Below, piece after piece: positions 35,978 through 41,598 of a stretch of DNA of 41,598 bases. The stretch is taken from IMG/VR virus record IMGVR_UViG_3300005613_000147, positions 1 to 41,598 of that record; one strand, given 5' to 3'. Position 1 is the first letter of the stretch. Every line of letters begins with the position of its first letter. The notes under the pieces are model-generated. The model saw nothing but the letters and a program-made list of their open reading frames with translations, was not told where the DNA came from and made no database searches. The translations under genes and the position numbers were made by a program. This DNA is from a virus.

Positions 35978-38968
35978 ATGGCCTACGGTGAATTAAAGGT
36001 TGATTCAATTACTTTCACTGATGGTGGCAGTGATACCACTGTTTCGGTTTCTGGTTTAGTTCAAAATCCAACTTTTAGTGGTGACATTACTGTTACCGGA
36101 ACCATTTCTGGTGATGTCATCCAGGGGGGCACACTTGTTTCCGGAGCAACCGTAAGTGGCACTGCTGGTGAATTTGGCACAATTACAGGTAACACTGCAG
36201 GATTTACTACCGTTACAGGAACTACCGTCACTGGCACCACGGCAAACTTTGTAACTGTTTCTGGTACGACCGTAACTGGTAATGCGGCGCAGTTTACAAC
36301 ACTGACAGGTGGCACTGCAGGATTTACCACGGTAACAGGAACCACTATTACTGGTGGAACTGGTCAATTCACATCTATTACAGGTGGTACGGCTGGATTT
36401 ACTACCGTTACAGGAACCACTGTTACTGGTACCACGGCAAACTTTGCCACTCTATCTGGCACTACGGTTACCGGTGGAACGGGACAATTTACATCACTAA
36501 CAAGTACAACTGCAACTATTACGTCAGGTGTGTTTGCCTCTGGTACTGCGGCAGCACCTTCTATTTCTGTTGGCACCACAGACAACGGTATTTATTCGCC
36601 CGGCACAGATCAAGTAGCGGTAGCAACTAATGGGACGGGGAGGTTGTTTGTTGATGCGAGTGGGAATGTTGGGGTTGGGAACGACTCCCCCGGAGGGCAA
36701 TTACACGTTGGGGATTCATTAAGTTTCTACGACTCAGGTGCCAACACTGTTATTGCTGATAACGGCACCCATCAGCGCCTCGTATTGGCGGCAGGAAGTA
36801 CGTTCGTAACTGATATTCAATTTAGGAGGACTACAGACACGGCAAACAAGGGAATTGTTCGGTATGACGCAAGCGATAATATGCGTTTATACACCGACGG
36901 CAGCGAACGCCTGCGTATCACGTCCGATGGCAAAGTAGGCATAGGGACTAGTTCGCCGAGCTTTTTGTTGCATCTTGACGGTGGAAATATGCACCGCACC
37001 CGCAGTGCGACGGGAACTTTAGCTACACCTCAAGAAGATGCTCTTGTTACTTACGGCAACGCATCAACTGCTTATGGCGGTATCTATGCGCTTAATAGTT
37101 ATGCAACTGACTCTAGCACTCAATTAGCTTTTAAAATTACTGACGGGTCTTCTAACACGACTGAAGCACTACGCATCGATTACTCAGGCCGAGTAGGTAT
37201 AGGAACTAGTTCGCCCGACGCAGCATTAGATGTAAGAAAAGATGGAACAGGTCAAAATCTGCAAATTTGGCGATCTGATTTAGGTACTTACGACAGAAAT
37301 ATAATACTTGAAAGCCCGGCTTCAGACTCTGCAACAGAGCCTTTTAGTTTTTCAACAGGCAATTCACTTGCAGTCAAAATTGACGGCAGCGAAAAAGTCA
37401 GGATCGGCAGCTCAGGCAACGTAGGGATTGGGACTAGTTCGCCAAATGCGCCCCTCTCAGTTATTGGCACAACTGACCAAACTTTTACAAACAACCCATA
37501 CAACGTTGAGATTTCCGATGATCGAAGCTATGCGGCTGGGGTGGGAGGTGGAATCTCCTTTAGGGCTAAGTATAACGCTGCGGGAGCATACTCAAACATC
37601 GGATTTATTTCTGGCATCAAAGAAAATGGCACCGATGGCAGCTACGCAGGCGCACTTGTTTTGGGTACGCGCACTGGAGGTTCTGGCGGTGGCTCGATGG
37701 AGCGTGTCCGTATAGATTCCTCAGGGCGTGTAGGGATTGGCACTACGAGCCCTCAAGTTCCACTTGAAGTGTATCGTGGCCCCACGGAAGGCGATATCTT
37801 AAGACTCTCTGGCAGCACAGATGGTAATGTTCGATTTCTAACGTTTTCAACTGAAACAGCAGGCAGTTTTTCGGGTGCATTGCATAGAGCTACAATAGAT
37901 TCAAATTTTGGTACGTTTGCATTTTCAAATCTCAGTGGAGAACGCGCCCGCATCGACTCCAGCGGCAGGCTCTTAGTTGGTACGTCTACTGCGCGTGGTG
38001 GTTTTGATAACAACAGTAGTGTTTCTGCCAACCTTCAAGTTGAAGGAGCTGGTACAGCAGCAGGTGGTACAAGGACAGCACTTGCCGTAATCAATAACGG
38101 AAGCGCGGACGCTGACAGTGCCGGACTTTATTTGGCACGATCTGGTGGTACTGCTGTTGGAAGTTTTACTGCTGTTACTGCAGACGACATTCTTGGGCGG
38201 ATTACGTTCAGTGGAGCGGATGGGACCGAGTTTGTCCCTGGCGCGTCCATTGAAGCAGTCATTGATGCAACCCCTGGCGCTAATGACATGCCAGGCCGCC
38301 TAGTGTTCTCCACTACTGCGGATGGGGCGAGTTCTCCGACGGAGCGGATGAGGATTGATAGCGCGGGTATTGTAACTATTGGGCAGAGTGCGACAACTCA
38401 GCCGGGCAACGGAAACACAACTGTAGGACTTTCGCTTAGCCCCAGTGGAACTATATTTGTATCTCGCTTCGATACCATTGCTGCCTTATTTAATGTAAAT
38501 GCAGATGTAGCGCTTGTTTCGTTGCGCCGATCAGGTCTTCAAGTCGGCACCATCTCCGTCACCACCACAGCCACCGCCTACAACACCTCCTCCGACTACC
38601 GCCTCAAGGAAAACATCACTCCAGTATCTGACGGCATCACCCGGCTGCAGCAACTGAAGCCCAGCCGCTTCAACTTCATCGCGGATCCCACCAAGACGGT
38701 TGACGGCTTCCTTGCTCACGAGGTGCAGGACATTGTTCCTGAAGCCATCACTGGTGAGAAAGATGCGGTGGACGACGAGGGCAATCCTCAGTACCAAGGT
38801 ATCGACCAATCCAAGCTGGTGCCGCTGCTGACGGCTGCGCTGCAGGAAGCTATCGGACGTATTGAAACTCTGGAAGGCATGGTTGCCGTTAACAACATCA
38901 CAATTGATGAACAGCAACATCAACTCTCTACCTTGGCAGCCCGCTTGACTGCCCTTGAAAGCGCGTAG
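35978..38968 (+). CDS. Tail fibre with C-terminal peptidase S74 chaperone (996 aa)
   Basis: Largest protein in the window. Residues 1-200 share the TVTGTTANFATLSG repeat type with the upstream fibre gene. Residues 230-800 carry at least six spaced copies of a GKVGIGTSSP-type motif, a common fibre repeat. Residues about 872-996 form the S74 intramolecular chaperone: SDYRLKENI with the Ser872/Lys877 dyad, FLAHEVQDIVPEAITG and QSKLVPLLTAALQEAIGRIE followed by a coiled coil. S74 domains trimerise the fibre and then cut themselves off before Ser872. DNA of the S74 part is C-richer than the rest, suggesting modular exchange. Confidence 0.92.
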   Translation: MAYGELKVDSITFTDGGSDTTVSVSGLVQNPTFSGDITVTGTISGDVIQGGTLVSGATVSGTAGEFGTITGNTAGFTTVTGTTVTGTTANFVTVSGTTVTGNAAQFTTLTGGTAGFTTVTGTTITGGTGQFTSITGGTAGFTTVTGTTVTGTTANFATLSGTTVTGGTGQFTSLTSTTATITSGVFASGTAAAPSISVGTTDNGIYSPGTDQVAVATNGTGRLFVDASGNVGVGNDSPGGQLHVGDSLSFYDSGANTVIADNGTHQRLVLAAGSTFVTDIQFRRTTDTANKGIVRYDASDNMRLYTDGSERLRITSDGKVGIGTSSPSFLLHLDGGNMHRTRSATGTLATPQEDALVTYGNASTAYGGIYALNSYATDSSTQLAFKITDGSSNTTEALRIDYSGRVGIGTSSPDAALDVRKDGTGQNLQIWRSDLGTYDRNIILESPASDSATEPFSFSTGNSLAVKIDGSEKVRIGSSGNVGIGTSSPNAPLSVIGTTDQTFTNNPYNVEISDDRSYAAGVGGGISFRAKYNAAGAYSNIGFISGIKENGTDGSYAGALVLGTRTGGSGGGSMERVRIDSSGRVGIGTTSPQVPLEVYRGPTEGDILRLSGSTDGNVRFLTFSTETAGSFSGALHRATIDSNFGTFAFSNLSGERARIDSSGRLLVGTSTARGGFDNNSSVSANLQVEGAGTAAGGTRTALAVINNGSADADSAGLYLARSGGTAVGSFTAVTADDILGRITFSGADGTEFVPGASIEAVIDATPGANDMPGRLVFSTTADGASSPTERMRIDSAGIVTIGQSATTQPGNGNTTVGLSLSPSGTIFVSRFDTIAALFNVNADVALVSLRRSGLQVGTISVTTTATAYNTSSDYRLKENITPVSDGITRLQQLKPSRFNFIADPTKTVDGFLAHEVQDIVPEAITGEKDAVDDEGNPQYQGIDQSKLVPLLTAALQEAIGRIETLEGMVAVNNITIDEQQHQLSTLAARLTALESA

Positions 38969-38982
38969 TCCCCTTCACTAAA

Positions 38983-39153
38983 ATGTTTAAACCAACAGAG
39001 CATAAAGTAAAAGAATGGGTTCGTGATTCGAATCACAATGAGCCGATGTTTTATCAGGTTGCTTGTGCAGCTGCTGAGTGGGGTTACCGACAACGTTGTC
39101 TTGAACAACTCAGTGAGTTAGGGCGGGAGATGGAAGCTTCTGAATCCCAGTAG
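38983..39153 (+). CDS. Small hypothetical protein after fibre gene (56 aa)
   Basis: A complete 56-codon gene (ATG 38983 to TAG 39153) with TAAAAT overlapping its start. The protein is helical and charged (KVKEWVRDSNHNEPMFYQVA; EWGYRQRCLEQLSELGREME) with two cysteines. No family recognised. It may be a fibre-associated or accessory protein. Confidence 0.55.
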   Translation: MFKPTEHKVKEWVRDSNHNEPMFYQVACAAAEWGYRQRCLEQLSELGREMEASESQ

Positions 39154-39197
39154 TCTTTGACGTTACTGGGGCTGAGTTGACTTGAGTAAGGATCTGC

Positions 39198-39216
39198 TGT
39201 AGTGTGAGTCACTACA
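39198..39216 (+). terminator. Hairpin downstream of fibre module
   Basis: TGTAGTG (39198-39204), loop TGAGT, CACTACA (39210-39216): a perfect 7-bp stem followed by AAGCTTTAAAA. The T-content after it is low, so it is a weak terminator candidate. It separates the fibre module from the TACAAT box of the next unit. Confidence 0.45.
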
Positions 39217-39232
39217 AAGCTTTAAAACCTGG

Positions 39233-39238
39233 TACAAT
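39233..39238 (+). promoter_or_regulatory. TANAAT promoter-like box (TACAAT)
   Basis: TACAAT in GGTACAATAAAAG, 23 bases before the next ATG and shortly after a hairpin. Confidence 0.45.
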
Positions 39239-39261
39239 AAAAGAAAATTTCTACTAATCAA

Positions 39262-39570
39262 ATGGCCACCACATTTTCCTGGCGTATTGCCAACATGGAG
39301 AGGGAGACCGCTGACGGTTTTGTGTTTACCGTGCACTATACCGTTAATGCAGAAGACGGTACTTACTCTGCAGGAGCCTACGGATCTCTGGGCCTGGAGC
39401 GTCCTGACAACTTGATTCCTTTTGATCAACTCACTGAAGAAACTGTGGTTGGTTGGGTAAAAGAAAAGTTTGGTGCTGAGAAAGTTGCTGAAATTGAGGC
39501 CGCACTTCAAGCACAGCTTGATGAAAAACATGCACCTTCAAAAGCTGCTGGTGTGCCCTGGTTCAATTGA
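39262..39570 (+). CDS. Conserved small phage protein of the ERETADGFV...GWVKEKFG type (102 aa)
   Basis: The sequence (FSWRIANMERETADGFVFTV, then YTVNAEDGTYSAGAYGSLGL and EETVVGWVKEKFGAEKVAEI) belongs to a short phage protein family that is very well conserved across phages of marine and freshwater bacteria, I believe DUF7936. Its function is unknown. Beta-rich first half and helical second half. It lies between the fibre module and the lysis cassette. Confidence 0.8.
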   Translation: MATTFSWRIANMERETADGFVFTVHYTVNAEDGTYSAGAYGSLGLERPDNLIPFDQLTEETVVGWVKEKFGAEKVAEIEAALQAQLDEKHAPSKAAGVPWFN

Positions 39571-39603
39571 GCTATAGTTTAGGTAACACAGCCGTTACTT
39601 AAA

Positions 39604-40701
39604 ATGACTATTAAATTAACCGATGCGGCAAAGTACTACAAGGAACTGCCGCATCAACTTGCTGCCTGGAATTATTTACAAGAGCAACTGACAAAAGAAC
39701 AGCTTGATGAGTTCGCTGAACTTTATCGCTCTACTGTAGATCCCAAACCTGTATATCAAAATACATGGAATGGGATCCGGCAAGCGGCATCAGATTCTGG
39801 TGCCAAATTCCCTGAAGTTGTTGCAGCGCAGTGGGCACTTGAATCTGGATGGGGTAAGCATACCTCAGGTAAACACAACTACTTTGGCTTGAAAGGTAAA
39901 GGTGGCACTGTTGTCGATACTCAGGAATATATCGATGGACAATGGGTCACCATCAAAGATGGGTTTATTAATTTCCCAGACATTTATTCTTGTGTCCAGT
40001 ACCTAGTTAATCGTTGGTATAAAGATTTTGATGGGCACCAAGGAGTTAACCGTGCTGCCAACCGTAATGAGTGTGCCAAACTTCTTGTAAAGGAAGGCTA
40101 CGCAACAGATCCTGATTATGCAGATAAGTTGATGCAAATTATGGATCGTGAATGCAAAACCAATCCCCCTGGTGGAAAAGTATTAGACGTTCCGTATTTC
40201 TATCAGCTTGATAACCAAAGTGGATATGGCTATCGAGAATGTTTCTCATCTAGCTGTGCAATGATCGCCGCCTACTACGGCATGGTTGATACAGATGATG
40301 AGTACAATAAAGTCCGTGCAAAATTTGGTGACAGCACAGAAGCAACAGCTCAAATCAAAGCTTTACAACATCTGGGACTAACAGCGTGGTTTGGTACCAA
40401 GGGGAATACTGAATTTCTTGAAAATCAAATCAAAGAGTGTCATCCTGTTGCAGTTGGTTGGTTGCATTACGGATCTGCTAGTGCACCAAAAGGCGGGGGG
40501 CACTGGACATGCTGCATTGGATTTGATAAAGATCACATCATCATGAATGATCCTTACGGTGAAGCTGACCTTGTTAATGGTGGTTACGTTTCTACTGAAG
40601 CAAAGCGTGGTGTTGGTGTAAAATACAGCCGCAAGAATTGGTTACGCCGTTGGGAAGTAGAAGGCAAATCAACTGGGTGGTACCTAGCCGTCAAACAATG
40701 A
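39604..40701 (+). CDS. Two-domain endolysin: GH73 glucosaminidase plus C39-type peptidase (365 aa)
   Basis: N-terminal glucosaminidase domain (about residues 50-185) with FPEVVAAQWALESGWGKH, catalytic Glu80, then NYFGLKGKG and INFPDIYSCVQYLVNRW. C-terminal papain-like C39 domain (residues 193-365): VLDVPYFYQ, YRECFSSSCAMIAAYYG with Cys213, GGGHWTCCIGFD with His300, and MNDPYGE supplying Asn315/Asp316. One domain would cut glycan and the other peptide bonds. A 52-residue protein is coupled downstream (ATGA), and a holin-like gene converges just after, completing a lysis cassette. Confidence 0.88.
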   Translation: MTIKLTDAAKYYKELPHQLAAWNYLQEQLTKEQLDEFAELYRSTVDPKPVYQNTWNGIRQAASDSGAKFPEVVAAQWALESGWGKHTSGKHNYFGLKGKGGTVVDTQEYIDGQWVTIKDGFINFPDIYSCVQYLVNRWYKDFDGHQGVNRAANRNECAKLLVKEGYATDPDYADKLMQIMDRECKTNPPGGKVLDVPYFYQLDNQSGYGYRECFSSSCAMIAAYYGMVDTDDEYNKVRAKFGDSTEATAQIKALQHLGLTAWFGTKGNTEFLENQIKECHPVAVGWLHYGSASAPKGGGHWTCCIGFDKDHIIMNDPYGEADLVNGGYVSTEAKRGVGVKYSRKNWLRRWEVEGKSTGWYLAVKQ

Positions 40702-40856
40702 AAGTAAATAAAAACCCCGATATTAAAGTAAATGTTTGCTATGAATTGAAAGACGAAAGGAAATGCCTCACCCTGTCAAAGGATGAGGCTTATGCCTTAC
40801 GTAAAGCAATCGAAGGACAGAATGGTTGTGTTTGGTGGTACCAGCCTGTTAACTGA
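40698..40856 (+). CDS. Small hypothetical protein in lysis cassette (52 aa)
   Basis: ATG 40698 overlaps the endolysin stop by four bases. The protein is beta-hairpin-like then helical (VNVCYELKDERKCLTLSKDE; AYALRKAIEGQNGCVWWYQP) with three cysteines. No family recognised. Its TGA (40854-40856) directly abuts the stop of the opposing holin-like gene. Confidence 0.6.
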   Translation: MKVNKNPDIKVNVCYELKDERKCLTLSKDEAYALRKAIEGQNGCVWWYQPVN

Positions 40857-41021
40857 TCACTTTTGCTTAGCTTTACCAACAGCCAGAGCAAAAAACTCAA
40901 TTACTTTGTAAATTTTGCCAAGGATGTTATCGTCTTTGGGAGTGGGGGTAGCAGCAACAACGATTGATGCAGCAGCGTGGAGCGCTAAAGCGAACTCGAT
41001 AATTTCGTTAAATTTGTCCAT
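40857..41021 (-). CDS. Holin-like small membrane protein (54 aa)
   Basis: ATG at 41021 with a TAGAAT box on the minus strand (41050-41045) 24 bases upstream. Two short hydrophobic helices (IIEFALALHAAASIVVAA and VIEFFALAVGK) flank a turn (TPTPKDDNILGKIY), with a charged start and a lysine-rich end. Small phage holins with a TPTPKDD-type turn have this layout. Position next to the GH73-C39 endolysin, on the opposite strand, supports a role in forming membrane lesions for lysis. Confidence 0.65.
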   Translation of the reverse strand: MDKFNEIIEFALALHAAASIVVAATPTPKDDNILGKIYKVIEFFALAVGKAKQK

Positions 41022-41096
41022 GGGTAACCTGTGGGCTTACCTTTATTCTATAATCACCTATCAAATTCTTCATCATGAGGAACGAAGGGTTTATAC

Positions 41097-41598
41097 TTAT
41101 TTTTTTTCTGTTTCTGTTTCCCAGAAATATTCTTCACTTTCTCCTAACCTTCCCCATTTTGCATTGGGGTACTCCACGTTAAAGTATCGAGTGGAGACAA
41201 GGAAGTCGGGAGTTTTGGTCGTTTCGGGCGACAGAGAAGGATCAATAATACGGCATCGGTTGTTTGGATACGCCGCATACTGACCGTTTTGCAGCTCAAT
41301 AATGTTGAAGGATTTGTGTTCGTCAGGGACCTCTGAGAAGGTAAGGTCTGTGCTGTCACGGTTGCTGTTGTAGCTATCAATAGTGAAGAGATAGTTACCA
41401 GACACACAGCCATGTGTCTTGGTACGTACCTCCCAGCCCATTGTGTAGGTAAGATTTTTTTCCAGTAACGTAATATCATAACTAAAACAATTCCAGAATT
41501 GTAGTTCCTCTAAAGGTAAATCAGGTTCAGGATTTTGTGGTTTTTTAGGAGAATCCGAATCCCATGCTAGAAAAGCTGAGATTGGTAATTTGTCATAT
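41097..41598 (-). CDS. Hypothetical protein, 5' partial at right edge
   Basis: The minus frame ending at 41097 is open through ATG 41441 and on to the window edge without a stop. It reads, among others, LPISAFLAWDSDSPKKPQNP and LQFWNCFSYDITLLEKNLTY before MGWEVRTKTHGCVSGNYLF. The upstream part looks coding, so the internal ATG is unlikely to be the start and the gene continues beyond the window. At least 167 residues; soluble, beta-rich and acidic. No family recognised. Confidence 0.65.
   Translation of the reverse strand, partial: YDKLPISAFLAWDSDSPKKPQNPEPDLPLEELQFWNCFSYDITLLEKNLTYTMGWEVRTKTHGCVSGNYLFTIDSYNSNRDSTDLTFSEVPDEHKSFNIIELQNGQYAAYPNNRCRIIDPSLSPETTKTPDFLVSTRYFNVEYPNAKWGRLGESEEYFWETETEKK

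Noticed and set aside
33770-36520. Regularly repeated DNA that might be taken for a CRISPR array
   Set aside because: The repeats are degenerate, in frame and encode fibre shaft units; there are no constant repeats with unique spacers.

Overview
The window is a stretch of a tailed double-stranded DNA phage (Caudoviricetes), read almost entirely as protein-coding sequence with no gene-free stretch longer than about 215 bases. Recognisable hallmarks are a large terminase (8.4-9.9 kb), a portal (11.9-14.3 kb), a scaffold-like protein, a major capsid protein (14.8-16.0 kb), two tail-fibre-like proteins of which one ends in a peptidase S74 chaperone, four predicted peptidoglycan-degrading proteins and a holin-like protein. 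An NblA-like phycobilisome-degradation gene (29.0 kb) and the general style of the small genes point to a cyanobacterial host with phycobilisomes, such as a Synechococcus or Cyanobium relative. No replication genes are in the window, so it is a structural and lysis segment of a larger genome. Both ends cut through genes.

Layout. 0-7 kb: a plus-strand run of helical, Ala/Gly/Gln-rich proteins that look like internal or tail virion components (functions unknown). 6.9-10.5 kb: packaging region with a tiny strongly codon-biased gene, a candidate small terminase, terL and a vestigial second terL 3' end. 10.5-14.7 kb: small Gly-rich and Lys-rich proteins, then portal and scaffold, which overlap out of frame by 605 bases. 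14.7-17.3 kb: capsid operon, closed by a good rho-independent terminator. 17.3-20.6 kb: M23-like protein, probable neck and virion proteins, lambda R-type endolysin. 20.6-25.1 kb: structural genes interrupted by a reverse-strand HNH gene and by a small module of tyrosine-recombinase-like protein, opposing helix-turn-helix protein and HNH nuclease with palindromic sites. 25.1-29.3 kb: an 888-residue protein, basic small proteins, GH24 lysozyme, nblA. 29.3-33.2 kb: mainly minus-strand genes, including dCTP deaminase, a DUF3310 protein, a Dam-like protein and a second helix-turn-helix protein. 33.3-39.0 kb: tail-fibre locus with an HNH-AP2 nuclease between two related fibre genes. 39-41.6 kb: lysis cassette with a two-domain GH73-C39 enzyme and an opposing holin-like gene.

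How the genes work together. TerL and its partner would pack DNA through the portal into a shell built on the scaffold. The fibre genes mediate host recognition, with S74 auto-cleavage completing fibre folding. Several wall enzymes serve entry or exit. NblA would dismantle phycobilisomes during infection, and dCTP deaminase and the DUF3310 protein would support nucleotide supply. Recurrent TANAAT boxes a few tens of bases before genes look like the promoter set. Notable irregularities are the portal/scaffold overprint, the duplicated terL tail, three apparent frameshifts, convergent genes with interlocked stop codons and four HNH loci.
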